In this document: in pieces, positions 47,130 through 60,865 of the stretch | How the letters are laid out: every line of letters begins with the position of its first letter | Position numbering within the stretch: position 1 is the first letter of the stretch | The notes under the pieces: generated by a model | What the model saw: the letters and a program-made list of their open reading frames with translations, nothing else | The model's database searches: none | Told to the model about the DNA's origin: nothing | From: Anaeramoeba flamelloides | Taxonomy: Eukaryota; Metamonada; Anaeramoebidae | NCBI GenBank assembly: GCA_027625915.1 | Contig: JANTQA010000047.1 | Location: 20,752,920-20,816,919 of the forward strand | Direction: 5' to 3' | DNA length: 64,000 bases | Position numbers and translations under genes: made by a program

Positions 47130-47350
47130 AATATATATAATTGAGCTGTTTTCAAACAATAATTTTCAAAAATCATATGATCTTGAATTTTTTTTTAATG
47201 ATTCTCCAAAATTTGAATAATAGCTTGTCGTATAATTTTAGTTGAATAATATCTCCTTTTTACGAAAATTCTGAAAATTGAAAATACGAATAGAAAAATA
47301 TATTGTAGTTAATTTTAAATTATATGGTAATATCGGAAAAGATGTATCTT
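47130..47350. mobile_element. Right half of a decayed MITE family 3 element
   Basis: AATAATAGCTTG, AATACGAATAG and TATGGTAATATCGGAAAAGATG mirror the right arm of 36704-37160. It marks the remains of a B cassette whose hairpin is missing in this unit. Confidence 0.6.
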
Positions 47351-47389
47351 AAAATAAAATAACAAAAATTAAAATTAATTATTAAAAAA

Positions 47390-47720
47390 AATTGTTACAT
47401 TTATTTTGATAAAGGCATTACTTTAAAAATACAAAATTTCAACAAAGAATACAATCCATTTATCGATTCCCCTCCCATTTGAATAACTAAATCTAATCTC
47501 TTTTTCATATTTGAAACCAATTTTTACCTTAATTCAACTGTTACTACTTATCAATTTTTCATTTTCTTTTTCTATTTTAACAAAACACTTTTGAAAAAAT
47601 AAAAAAAGAAAAAAAAATCTTTAATCTGCAAACTATTCATTATGAGAGGAAAAACTTCACAAAGATACAAAAGCAATTCAAAAAACAAATGTAAGATGGG
47701 CCATTTATTATGAAATTTAG
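47390..47720 (-). mobile_element. Tc1/mariner C-terminal remnant, second copy
   Basis: Aligns throughout with 2118-2441. The reverse strand again shows M-K-K-R-L-D/E-L-type C-terminal Tc1 sequence. It occupies the place where a B hairpin would be expected. Confidence 0.58.
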
Positions 47721-47825
47721 TTTATTATTAGATTTGAAAAAAATTTTCAAAAAACCCTAATCCTTATTTTGAATCTATTTATTTTCAATCATATAATATC
47801 ATAAAGTAGGGTATAAGAAAGAAAG

Positions 47826-47880
47826 CCCCCTTCAGGGGGTTTGGGGGTGTAGGTTATATAGCACCTATTAGATTAGGTGC
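47826..47880 (+). other. Pair of small hairpins, B-to-C segment
   Basis: CCCCC-TTCA-GGGGG at 47826-47839 and GCACCTA/TAGGTGC at 47861-47880, spaced as at 1573-1627. Confidence 0.6.
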
Positions 47881-47983
47881 GTAAATAAATATTCTGGTAT
47901 TTTTTTTTTTTTTTTTTTTTGAAAAGAAAAAAATCCTTTAAGTTGGGTACGTTAAAGAATTCAGAAAACATTCCTTAACAAGA

Positions 47984-48025
<42 letters not shown>

Positions 48026-48629
48026 TATATATTAACTAAATTCCAACGATTTGTACACAATTTAAAACGATTGAAAGAGTAAATATTTTATCTTTTACAT
48101 CCAATTTGAAAATAACCGTGTTTTTACCAAAATATGAAAATTCATTTTTTTTCTTTCGTGTTTTTTTTTTCCTTTCCTTTTTTTTTACATTTAAGTAATC
48201 TATTTTATTAGATCTCGAATTTTTTTTTGATTTAACGAAGGTTAGGTTAATGTTAAATTTGTTGAATCGAAAAAATCACATACAATTAGTAGTTGATACT
48301 GTTTTTTATAAATTTTGATCGATCCAAAAAACAATTGTTGAATTTTAAAAAATTTAGCAAATAAATTTTTATTCTAACTTATTCATTTCATCATTTTTTG
48401 ACACTCTTCAATTTATATTTTTTTTGAAAATTTATAGTTTTTACAGATATTTATTTTTCTGAATAATCAACATCTAATCCTGAAATTAATTTTTTGAGAT
48501 CATTTCTTAATAATTACAAGCCAATAAATTAATTCAAAAAAATTATCATTTATAGCATCTTTTTAACATTTGGAAACGATTGTAAATTTTTATTCTTTGA
48601 TTTTAATTGTTAGAATCTATAATAAACAT

Positions 48630-48672
48630 ATTTCTACTTTAGTAGAAATGAAAGGCCATCTTTAGATGGCCT
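48630..48672 (+). repeat. Double hairpin H8, class C
   Basis: Perfect stems, linker GAA. A/C-rich tract to about 49000. It follows H7 directly, without a B hairpin between. Confidence 0.95.
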
Positions 48673-51600
48673 TCGAAACACAAAAAACAAAACATATCAA
48701 ACAACACATTATTCCACATAAATAAACATATATATATCAAATATCAAACAATATCATAAAAACAAAAACAACAAAAACACAAAACAAATATAAATAAAAA
48801 CTCACAAAAAACATCAAAAAAATACTAAACATAAACTAACCTATACACTCACAAAATAAAACAAATAAACCAAAAACAAAACAATACAAAAATGAACTAA
48901 AAAAACAAATAAAATAATCAAATAAAACATTCAATAACAAAATCAACAGAACAAGACAGTGTACTTTCAAAAACAAAAACCCAGTAATAAAAAAATCAAA
49001 ATAAGAAATTCAAATATGAAATCATTAAAACTAAATCGGTAATCAACAAAATTATCACTAAAAGATTTTGATACAATCCCATAAAAATTATGAAGAGGCA
49101 TAACACGGTTCATTCTTATATTTGAATCAAAATTTCATTATATCAAATGGGAAATAAACTCACCAATTGAAATCTTTAAACTCAAACAACCTTATTCAGA
49201 AACCTAAAAAATGAAAAAGAAAAATAATCACTTTTTTTGAGCTTGAAAAATAAAGATCATTTACACAAACATTTTTGATAAACAACTTTAACTTTTGAAG
49301 ATCGTGTGTGTATGAGTTTTGAACATCGAGTTGATTGAATTTTCAATTTGTAACCCCACAAATCAGAACAATTACTACAAAGGAATTGTGATTTTCTCTT
49401 TTTTTTTTTTTTTTTATGTTTATTTTTTGGTTTCCTTGGGTTCGTTTTGGGGGTATCTTTGATTAGATTGGTTCTTTTTGTTTTTTAATTGAAATGAAGT
49501 TTTCCTTAGGATCTTGGGTGGACATTATTTTCTTTGTTTTTATATTTTGAAAGAAAATCTTCCATTCCAAACATACTTTTGATTTTTTTGTTCATTTTTA
49601 TGTTTTTTTTGAGATAATTTTTTTTTTTTGTTTGTTCTTTTTTTGTTTTGTTACTCTCGAAAAACTGAATTGTTCATTTCAAGACAAATTGGGATTTTAG
49701 TATCCATGGTAAAGGTTTTGTGGAATTTTACATTCATTGATTATCTAAAAAAAATTTTGCAAAAGTGTAGTCAGTTATTTTTATTCTTTAAAAAATAAAA
49801 ATACAGTTCATAAATCAGTTCACCTTGTTTTGGTTGACAAACAAATGATTTTTTTTTTTGTTTTTTTAGGAAATGACGATTTTAATTGTTTTTAATACAA
49901 TACCACCAAACACTTTACCTTTGCCTTTATTCAATTTATTAGTTTGGAAATAATAAAGAAAATGTCTAATAATAATTCCAAATTTTTGTTAAAAATTGTT
50001 GATCGATTTTGACCTACTAGGCGAAAATTGAAAAACCACCATTTTGTCTTTACTTACACACGTTGGAAATAAACTGTTGGCAATTTCCCTACAATATCAA
50101 ATAGTTTTCAATTTCCACAAAAAAGAAATTTTCTTACAAAATTAGATTTTTCAGATCCTTCTTTACCATTATAAGATAACACATACATTTGAAAAATCAC
50201 AGAAATTAAAAAAACCATAGACAAGAATTGAAATCGCAGAAATTAATTGAAATCGCACGAATCACAGAAATCACAAAAACGAAAAGAGATTAATTCTGAA
50301 ATTTTCTTATCTCAAAAATTCATTTTTTCTAACTTAGATCCCATGAATAAATATTTGTGAGATATTACAATCACTAAACCCTCCTTTTAAACACACCAAA
50401 CATCAAATTTAGAATTGCCAAACTAGTAGTAAACTATTCTAATTTTTTTTTTAATTAAACAACAAAACTTACCTTTTATTTTTTTCTTTCGATTTCCCTG
50501 AGATCTTTGAATATAATATTTCATCTTAAAATCTTTAATAAAACACCTCAACCCAATTTATCTTGGAACTAACAATTTTTTTTTGTGTAGAGAATAATAC
50601 AAACACCTAGCAAAATTTTATCAAAAAAAAACATTAACAGAAACATTTGGTTAAGGTTAATATTTGGTAATGAAGATTCTATTCTATTCAAAATCCAAAA
50701 GAGATAAAATATTCTCCTTTTGGGACTCGTCTATATTAAATTTTTTTAGGTAAATTTAATAGAGATTTAGAATTTTTTTTGCCAATTACTTAGATTTGAA
50801 ATCAAAGTTAAAAACTTCTTAGTATAGTAATGAAATCTTGCTAAATGACATTCATTAATTTTAGTTATTGTTTTTATAGAAATAAAAAATTTTTCTCTTT
50901 TTTCACTTTTTTGAAAGTTGCTTTTTTTCAAATTTTGGCAAAAATACAAATAATAAAAAAAAATACTAGCAAGAAAGCATAACCTTGTTATGTTTGTGGA
51001 AGAAGTACAAAAAATAGTTTGAAAAATAAACCTGAAAAGCTTTTTTGGGATTTGCATGAAAAAACAGTTTGATTCGAAAAAAATATACAATATACACTTT
51101 ACTCTAAATAAAAAATTGACAGTCTTTTTTTGTACCATTCTTTTTTTTCATGAATCTACTTTTTCAGTTTACACTCTTTTGTTTTTGTTGAATTTGAAGT
51201 TTTTTTAAGTGTTCCCAAATTATCATCCCAAAAGTTTTTGTCAGAGTCCAAAAAAAAATCAAAGAAAAGAATAAGAACTATTTTTTTAAAAAGTAATTAT
51301 TGATAAAACAAATTGAGTTCTTTATAGAGTCAAGTTGGTTTAACAGAAGTGAAAGAGAAAATATTCACGAGTTTTAAATTATTTTTTCGTTTTTAAAAAT
51401 GAGAATAAATATTATTTTTGAGAAAATAATTAAATCCAAAATTAATCAAAAAATTCTCATCTGTTTAAGATCTTTTTTCAAAAAAAAATTTTTTAAAAAG
51501 TCACATTTTTTGGCAGAATTGTAAAATTTTAAAAAAACAAGAACTAAAAGTTCTAACATTGAAAAAACCTGTCTATTTTCAATTTTAAACATATTTCATG

Positions 51601-52511
51601 ATAAGGATTCCTTATTTAGTTATTCGTAAAAAAAAAAATTAATAGAGACTAGTCCCTTAATAGAGATCTTGAGAACTTCAATCCATCTAAAAACAAAAAA
51701 AGAAAAACAAAAAAAAAAACAAACATAACCAAAGGAACAAAGAGAAAATTACAATGCATCTACAATAACCAATATGATTTATTTAACAATGGAACAATAA
51801 ATATAACTCAATGTTCACAATCCAAATACAAGTGATCTTTGAAAGTTAGAGTTGTTAATTGTAGAATGTCTGAAAATGATCATCATTTGTTATATGGGCT
51901 AGAAAATCTCTGATTATTTTAACCTTATTAAATTTTTTAATAACAAGTTTACAGGGTTTAGGTATTTTTCTCAAAATTTCTTCTTCTTTTGAAATATTTC
52001 ATTAAAAAAAGAAAAAAACAAATACTAAAAATATTTTTGATACTAAATTGGAAACAAGTTACTATTTAACCCTAATTTAAAATTTGAATCTGATTGGAGA
52101 TTAAAATATTAAGACAATTTGGTAAATATCAAAGATTGTCCTTCAAGATTTGTTATTTTTTTTAATTTGGAATTAAAATTTAGGAATTATTCAGGTATAT
52201 ACTTTGAAATAAATTTACTCTTTTAATAATATATAATTTGAGTTGAATTAGAACTTTGGAAATTGTTTTTGAGAATTTTTAATACTCTATTAAATCAAAA
52301 AAAGTTGTTATTACGAAAATTTTTGGAAATATCTTCTATTTTGATATATTGGTCGGAATTATGTGGTTGGTTGATTTGATCTTAAAACTATTCTGATGTT
52401 TTGATACCTTTGGTTTGGGTACAACATATAATATAAATTCTTTTGGCAAGATTGTTTTTAAATTATATTTTATTTTTTCCTCTGTTTTAATACAAAGAAT
52501 AAAATAAATTC
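48673..52511 (+). repeat. C-to-A segment, unit 3
   Basis: A/C-rich tract, then non-coding DNA with the common landmarks: CCATGGTAAAGGTTTTGTGG near 49704, AAATCACAGAAA units near 50190-50280, GAACAATAAATATAACTCAA near 51790. The 123-codon minus-strand frame at 50767-51138 is not found in the matching places of other units and is not called as a gene. Confidence 0.72.
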
Positions 52512-52554
52512 ATTTCTACTTTAGTAGAAATGATAGGCCATCTTTAGATGGCCT
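52512..52554 (+). repeat. Double hairpin H9, class A
   Basis: Perfect stems, linker GAT. The A/C-rich tract to about 52960 includes an internal duplication of AACAACAGATTTTCAA near 52690 and 52740. Confidence 0.95.
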
Positions 52555-53531
52555 GATGAATAGCACAACAATAACACACATAAAATAAACAAACTACATA
52601 AAAAATCAAAACAAATTAATGCAATCAAATATATACAAAATATAATAAATATACACACACTAACTACAAAATAACAATATAAGCAAAAAACAACAACAGA
52701 TTTTCAACTAATAATACTACAATAAACAAATAAAAAACAACAACAGATTTTCAAACAAAAATGAAAAACAAACACAACAAACAACAAATATCTAAATATA
52801 AAAATAAAACTACAAAACAACAATGAAACTCAAACACACAAAACAAACATATAAATATATTATACACAAAAACTATTACCATTAAAAATAATCATTTACA
52901 AATAAAAATAAACATGTGTCACGAAAAACACAAAATCAAATCTAATGAACTCACAACATGAATAGTAAAAATTAATAAAATAATAACCTTAATTGGATAT
53001 CGTAAAAATCCTAAAACATCATCAATTAATTGTATCTGATATATAACTCAACAACAAAAACAATAACAATCAACCACCAACCATTTACAAAAACACAGAT
53101 CATCACTCAACAGATCTAACACAACAGATTCAATCAATTGAAAAATAGAAAGCAAAACAAAAACAAAAAAGGCAATAAAATAGAAATACTTCATAAAATC
53201 CAAACCTTTCTTAAATTGATAATACATGTAATATAGTCTTAATATTCTAATTCAAATGTAAAAACTGTGTTCAAATTATTGATATTTGATCTTCATTACG
53301 AAAAAAATACACAAAAATTGTAATATGAATCTAAAAAGCAATTGTTTGATTTCAATTTAACAAATACAAATAAAATAACATAAATTGAACAAGATTACTA
53401 GAATCATACAATTAATATATAATTATCTTATCACCCAATACAATTTTAAAGAACAAAATCTCAATTGAATTCAAGTAACTGAAAAATTTTCAAATTACGG
53501 AAAAAAATCTCAGAATACTAATTAACTAATA

Positions 53532-53533
53532 TA
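53532..53533. other. Empty TA target of MITE family 3
   Basis: ACTAATATATCTAATAAAATAC continues across the TA without the 400-bp element present at the same place in units at 29261 and 59377. Confidence 0.85.
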
Positions 53534-53634
53534 TCTAATAAAATACTAAAGGATCAACTTTAATTTGAGATTTATCCTTTGAACACAAATTATCTTGAAA
53601 GTTTTTGTAAATTAAGTGGAACTGAATAGATTTC

Positions 53635-53677
53635 ATTTCTACTTTAGTAGAAATGATAGGCCATCTTTAGATGGCCT
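53635..53677 (+). repeat. Double hairpin H10, class B
   Basis: Perfect stems, linker GAT. The A/C-rich tract to about 54120 shares TACAATTATAATAATAACAA (53817) with the class A tract at 28596. Confidence 0.95.
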
Positions 53678-54977
53678 GGAATAAATAATAAACATACAAA
53701 ACCAAAACAACACAACAAAACAAATTATAAAATTAATAAAACACACACACAATATTACTTAACATAATAACAAACTTAACACATATACAAAACAAAATAC
53801 AAATAACAAATATACTTACAATTATAATAATAACAAAAAAACAAAAATCAAATTCAACAATACATACTCAAAATTACAAATACAAACAATCATAATAATC
53901 CATTATAACTCAAAACAATTACAATCACAATCAATTTCAATAATATCTCACCTCAAAAAAACAACAAACTTAAAACCATCACTTATACAAAATAAAACAA
54001 ACCAACAAACTCAAAACACCCAAATCAATACTAAAATACCAAAAAAACACATTCAATATCAACAAATAGATAATTAACAATAAACAAGAAATATTTATCA
54101 AAACTAATTATTAAATAAATTTACTAAATATGTAGAATAATAATACTTAAAAGTCAAACTATACTAACTTGCTAAATCAAACTTAGTATAAAAAACATGC
54201 TCAAGGTAATCTTGGGTTGTATTTCAATACTAATATAAAGTAGGTATAGGTAGGTGTGTCAATATATTATCAATTTTTACTATTCACGAAAAGAAACCAT
54301 CAAATTCGGTTACCCACAAGAATTCAGACATCAGATATTTACAAGAACAATATATAAATCTATATATATGAACAAAATATAGACAACATATAATTAATTT
54401 GAACACAAGATAAATTCGTTCAAATAATAACAATACCACAACTTTTACATTCAATTTGGGAATAATTTTTGATATTAAAAAATCTGAAATTAATTATTTT
54501 TATTGATTGTTTTTTTTAGTTTTCATTTTTCTTTTTTTCATTTCATAAAATGTTTAAACAGATCTGGAAAATTTTCTCTGATTTAAGGATAGATGATGAA
54601 TAGAAAATTTAAATAAGAGAAAAATTATATATAATTATTACTTGATGATATCAAAACATTTGATAGAACAACCATTGTTTAGGAATTTCAACAAATCTAC
54701 CATAATATTTTTTGTTCTAACTTGTTCATTTCATCATTTTTTAACACACCAATTTTATATTTTTAGCTGAATTTATGGTTTTTTCAGATTCATTACTTTT
54801 ATTGAATTATCAACTATAATCAAGAAGTTTATTTTTTTTGGATCATTTCTAAATACAAACAATTCGATTCAATAATTCAAAAAAATTTTCATTTTTATTG
54901 GATTTTTTAACATTTGAGAGAGAGAGATTATAAATTTTTAATCTTTGATTTTAATTGTAAGAATGTATAATAAACTC

Positions 54978-55020
54978 ATTTCTACTTTAGTAGAAATGAA
55001 AGGCCATCTTTAGATGACCT
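54978..55020 (+). repeat. Double hairpin H11, class C
   Basis: First stem perfect; second stem has one mismatch (GATGACCT). A/C-rich tract to about 55400. Confidence 0.94.
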
Positions 55021-57677
55021 TCAAAACAACACTACAAAAAAATACAACAAAAAAATATTTTCCATAAAGAACAATAAAACCCAACGATAATTAATCTACA
55101 AACAACAAATAACACAACAAATATAAAACATCAACAAACATAAAAAAATATATATACAATAAACAAACTAAAATACCAACTACACAATCAAAATCAAAAA
55201 ACACGACAATTACAATTACACAATAAATCACTCACAAAATAAATACAAATAAGTAAATAACAAAACAACACACATAATTAAACCACATCCAAATCAATAA
55301 TCACAACAAATCAATCAATTCAACAAAAACAAGATACAAACAATCAAACAAAAATTACACATTACAAAATTAAACTCAAAAAAGAATAAATCGTCAATCT
55401 ACAAAATTGTCAAAAATAATTAACATACATCATCATTAAAATACCGAAGGGAAGTCAATTGATAATAATAAGATATTCTACAATTTAGATCAAAATTTTT
55501 TTCATATTAAAATTAAAATAAACAAAAAAATCAGAGATGAGTACTGATAAATTCAAATTAATGTTTGAAAATTTTTGTTTCCATTTATCCTTGACAAATT
55601 TTTTTACACATATCTTTGAATCAAGTATTTCATGGGTTTAAATGTTAAGAAACTTTATAAAAATTAATTGTTCTTCAAAATATTCTTATTTTGTAAAGAA
55701 CTGTTTTAAAAGTGGAGTTATTTGATTTATAATAATTGAAATTGAACAAAAAAATTTTTATCATTTTATTTGAATTTATCAGTAAACTCGAACAATCTCA
55801 CATTAAGAAACCTAAAAATGAAATCAAAAAATAATCTCGTTCTCTGAGCTTGAAAAATAAAGATCATTTTAAACATTCTTGATAAGCGACTCTAACTTTT
55901 GAAGATCGTGTGTTTTTGAGTTTTGCATCATCGAATTACTTGAATTTTTAATTTATACCCCACAAATCAGAACAATTCCTTCAAAGAAATTCTGACTTTC
56001 CTTTTGTTTTTTATAGTTTTGGTTCCATTGGTTCCTTTTGGTTCTTTATCATTTGATTCTTTTTCAAATTGAATTGAAGTTCTCACTTGGATCTTTCCTA
56101 AGTACTGATAAATTACAATTTATTTTTTGGAAATTTTTAATTGATTGTCCTACTTGAAATGATTATGATCAAACTTTGAATAAGGTATTTTATAAAGTCA
56201 AATGTTAAGAAACTCTGTGAATTTAGGTGTTCTTCAAAATATCTCTTTGTCCGATTATGTTTGATAAGAAACAGTTTATAGATTTGTCCAAATAGAAATT
56301 GAACTAACAAATTTTTTGAAATTTATTGGAATTTATCAGTATTATTTACTTTGTTTTATCTTTTGATAGAATCTTCCATTGCAAACTTACTCAAAATACT
56401 TTTGTTCATTTTTAGGTTTTTTTTGTGATGTTTGTGTTTCTTTTGTTACTCTCAAAAAACTGAATTGTTTGTGTTCGATACAAAATGGATTACCGTATCC
56501 ATGGTAAAGGTTTTGTGGAATTTTACTTTAATTGCTTTTATGATCTAAAAAAACTTTTACAAAAATTAAGTCAGTGTTTTTTAATTTATTCTTTCAACAA
56601 AATATTTGTTCACAGTTGATTTAGAAAAAATTATCTTTTTTTTTTTTTTAAAAAATGAGCAGTTATGTTGTATTGGATACAATACTATACATTTTACACT
56701 TGTCTTTTTCCAACTTTTGGCTTTGTTTGGAAATAACGAGGAAACTGTCAACAACAATTCCCAATTTTTGACAATTTTTGTGATTTTTGACCTTTAAGAT
56801 GAAAATTGAAACCCAACAAACACCTCAACTTTAACATGTTAGAAATAAACTGTAGGTAATTTCCCATCAAGATCAAATGGTTTTCAATTTTCTCCTAATT
56901 GAACATTTTCTCCAAAATTAGATTTTTCCTATACTTCTATTACATTTTGAGATACCAAATAAATTGTAGAAATCACATAAATTGTAAAAATCAAAGAAAT
57001 CACAGAAACCACAGAAAGCCCAAAAAAGGGGCGATAGATCAATTCTAACATTTTCATATAAAAAAATTAATTCTTTCCTACTTAGATCTTAATGAATAAA
57101 TATTTATGAGATTTACCAACAACGATAACTCCTCTTTTAAATACACCAACAATCAAATTTCTAATTGACAACCTCTTCATAAACTTTTCTAATTTTTTTT
57201 TGAATTAAAAAACAAAAATTACATTACTGGTATCTAAATCATAATTGGGAAAAAATTTTCATTTCCTTTTCAATTTCTTTTTTTGAATAGAACCCAAGAA
57301 TTATAACCTAATTTTTTGATAACTCAATTTAGTCAAAAAAAAGATGAAAAAAGAAGTGAAAATTCATTCTCATTTATAATTCAAATACCAGTATTACATT
57401 AACCTTATACAATTTTGATTTTCTTGAGATCTTTAAATATTCCATTTCTCATAAAAGCTTTTATAAAACACACCTTAACCCAATTTATCTTGGAACTAAC
57501 AATTTTTTTTTGTGTCGATAGTAATACAAACACCTAAAAAAATTTTATCAAAAAAAAACATTAACAGAAACATTTGGTTAAGGTTAATGTTTGGTAATGA
57601 AGATTCTATTCTATTCAAAACCCAAAAGAGATAAAACATTATCCTAAATAGAGATCTTGAGAACTTCAATCCAATCG

Positions 57678-57711
<34 letters not shown>

Positions 57712-58493
57712 ATAACCAAAGAGTAAATTACAATGTTTCCCAAAGAACTATTATGAATTATTTGACAATGGAAGAATAAATATAACTCAATTTTCCAAAT
57801 CCAAAGACAAGTGAAATTTAAAATTCGAATTGTTTATTATAGAATTTAAAAAATTGATCATCATTTGTTATATGGGCTAGAAAATCTCTGATTTTTTGCC
57901 TTATTGAATTTTTTAATAACAAGTTTACAGGGTTTGGGTAATTGTCTAAAAATTTCTATTTAATTTGATTATCATCAAAAAAAGAAAAAACAAATACTAT
58001 AAATGGTTTGATACTAAATTGGAAACTAATTCCTATTTAATCTGACTTTAAAATTTAAATCTGATTGGAGATAAAAATATGAAGAAGATTTGGTAAATAT
58101 CAAACATTATACTTCATGATTTGTTTTTTTAATTTTATTAATTTAGGAATAAACTTTATAATCATTGGTGAATATTCTTTAAAATAAAATTTTCTCTGAT
58201 AATATTATACCCTTTGAGTCGGATTAGAACTTTGGAAATTGTTTTTGAGAATTTTTAAGAATCTATTAAATAACAAAAAAGTTGTTATATATAAAATTTT
58301 TGGAAATATCTTGTATTATGATCTATTGGTCGGAATTATGTGGTTGATTGATTTGATCTTAAAAATGTTCTGATGTTTTGATACCTTTGGTTTGGGTTGA
58401 TTATATTTTAGAAATTGTTTTTGGAAAGATTGTTTTTTTTATTATATTTTATTTTTTTTCCCACTGTTTTAACTAAAAGTATAAAATAAATTC
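55021..58493 (+). repeat. C-to-A segment, unit 4
   Basis: A/C-rich tract, then the common non-coding landmarks (CCATGGTAAAGGTTTTGTGG near 56499, AAATCACAGAAACCACAG near 56998, GACAATGGAAGAATAAATA near 57763). A long A run lies at 57680-57710. No gene supported. Confidence 0.75.
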
Positions 58494-58536
58494 ATTTCTA
58501 CTTTAGTAGAAATGATAGGCCATCTTTAGATGGCCT
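58494..58536 (+). repeat. Double hairpin H12, class A
   Basis: Perfect stems, linker GAT. The A/C-rich tract to about 58960 shares a 34-base stretch (58602-58635) with the H1 tract (28468-28502), while the DNA around it differs. Confidence 0.95.
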
Positions 58537-59378
58537 GATGAAAATCACAAAACAAGTAACAAACCTCGAATAATTAAACAATAAAACACAAACAACATAC
58601 AAAATCAATCACAAAACTAATATCATAATTAACAAAATCATAAACAACAAACATACTTTAAACCTAAGACACCAACATATTTTCAACTAATTATACTACA
58701 AAAAACTTATTTACAACAAACCGCATTAAAACAAAAATAAAATACAAATACACAAACAAGAAATAAAATACTATTCAATAACCTACAGCAAAACCCAAAA
58801 CAACGTTATAATCAAAACAATCTACTACATAGATATTTTAATAACAATCTACACATATTCTACAAAATATTAAACAACAGCAAAAAACCATAACATATAT
58901 ATCAAAAACCATACAAAATCTAATAAAAACACATAATACAAAAAAATCAACAAATCTACATATAACACAACAGATTAAAACAACTAAAAAACTGAAAATG
59001 GAATTTGAAAAAAAAAAAACAAACAATGCAATAAAATAATCTTTAAAATCAAAATCATTTCGAAATATATCATCACATGTAATTTCGTATTTATTATCAA
59101 AAGTTAAAAATATGACCAAATTTTTAGAAAATATACTAAATCAATATTCAAATAAACACAAATTTTACTATTAATATAAAAAAAAATAAATAGATTACAA
59201 TCTAACAAAAAAAAATTTAATATAATATATCAAACCAAATTTTGATAATAATACCATTAATATATAATTATATATAGAACCCATTACAATTTAAAAGAAC
59301 AAAATCACAATTAAATATAAGTCAATTAAAAATTTATATTTTAAAGTACAAATTACTGAATTCTAATAAACTAATATA

Positions 59379-59777
59379 CAGCTTTTCCAAGGATACCGTG
59401 AATTTACTTTAATTATAAATTTTGATGTTCATATAGATTAATAAAAAGTTGAATATGAGAATAAGAAAGCTTATATTGAACAAAGAAATTACTAAATGAG
59501 TTGATATGAAAAAAAATCTACTGATATGATCAAAAAAAATTCATTTTTTTTTAGAGTAACTTTTATGTCCTTTCTCAATGAATTTCCGATGTTTAGTGTC
59601 ATTTTGGTTTCTGAAAATTTATGTATTAAATATCAGAAAACTTTCTTGAATATTGGCTCATTTAGGAAAAAATATTTTCTGTATGAACTTTCTGATTCCT
59701 CTATTCAACTTTTTATAAATCTATATCAACATTAAAATATGATATTGAAAAAATTCACGGTACCTTTGGAAAGACTG
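59379..59777. mobile_element. MITE family 3, second array copy
   Basis: Orthologous in position to 29263-29662, so it was carried along by duplication of the unit. Ends CAGCTTTTCCAAGG and CCTTTGGAAAGACTG, TA flanks. Confidence 0.9.
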
Positions 59778-59879
59778 TATCTATAACAATACTGAAGGAT
59801 TTACTTTAATTTGAGATTTATACTTGCAACAAATTTTTATTAAGGTTTATGTCAAAAAAAGTGGAACTGATTAAATTTC

Positions 59880-59922
59880 ATTTCTTATTTAGTACAAATA
59901 ATAGGCCATCTCTAGATCGCCT
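59880..59922 (+). repeat. Double hairpin H13, class B variant
   Basis: Stems degenerate as in H2 (ATTTCTTA/GTACAAAT; AGGCCATC-TCTA-GATCGCCT), linker AAT. The A/C-rich tract has about 165 unique bases before it joins sequence shared with H2. Confidence 0.9.
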
Positions 59923-60658
59923 GATATTATAAATTAAAATACACAACAAACAACTAATTTTACTACACAAATTACATCTAAATCAAACAACACACAATTC
60001 AATATAATAACAAACTCAAAATTACAAATATTAAAATAAAATACATAAACATCAGCACAAATAACTATTTCAACAAACACTATAAACCAACAAACACACA
60101 CAATTCTAACAATATCAAACTTTAAACCAAAAAACAACAATCAAACATATCAATATCAATAGATAATGAATATTGTATTCTCATCAATATATAAAATATA
60201 CGAACAAATTAACAAACATTGAAAAAACAACTAATTAAATAATGTAAAAATACACTCACTAATATCAATACAAATAAAATATGTAACAAAACAATAAAAT
60301 AATGTCCATAACTTGATGATTAAAATTTAAACTCCAATGAAAATAAATAATTCAAAAAATTACTCAATAAATCTTTTTTAGATTTAAAAATATTACTCAA
60401 ATAAAATCATAGAAAACAATATCAGACATATAAACCCACACTTATAAATAATACAGACAATACCAATCTAAAGATACATATTTCCAATTAAATAACCTCA
60501 AATTAATTTCTTCAATTTAACATAAAAAGATTCAATAAACTACTTCAACAACTTTACATTAAATTAAAGATTTTTCTCAGTGTAATTAAAAATGTTAGAA
60601 AAGAGATCCTTAAAAGTAAAAAATGACTATAATATTCAAATCAAAATAAAGTATAAAA

Positions 60659-60679
60659 AAACCCATTCAAAAAAGGTTT
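60659..60679 (+). other. Small hairpin, further variant of the CCCCC/GGGGG stem
   Basis: AAACC/GGTTT at the equivalent position, weaker than in the other units. Confidence 0.4.
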
Positions 60680-60827
60680 AAGGGGTGTATGTAATAATAA
60701 AGATAGGTCAGGTTTAGGTTGGGTCCATAAATATATATTTTTAATTTTTTTTTTTTTTTTATAGAAAAAAAACGCTTTGAGTTGGGTAAGCTAAAGAATT
60801 CAGACATCATTTCATAACAAGATTAAA

Positions 60828-60865
<38 letters not shown>

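Noticed and set aside
50767-51138. 123-codon minus-strand frame in unit 3
   Set aside because: Absent from the equivalent segments of units 1 and 4; no recognisable domain.
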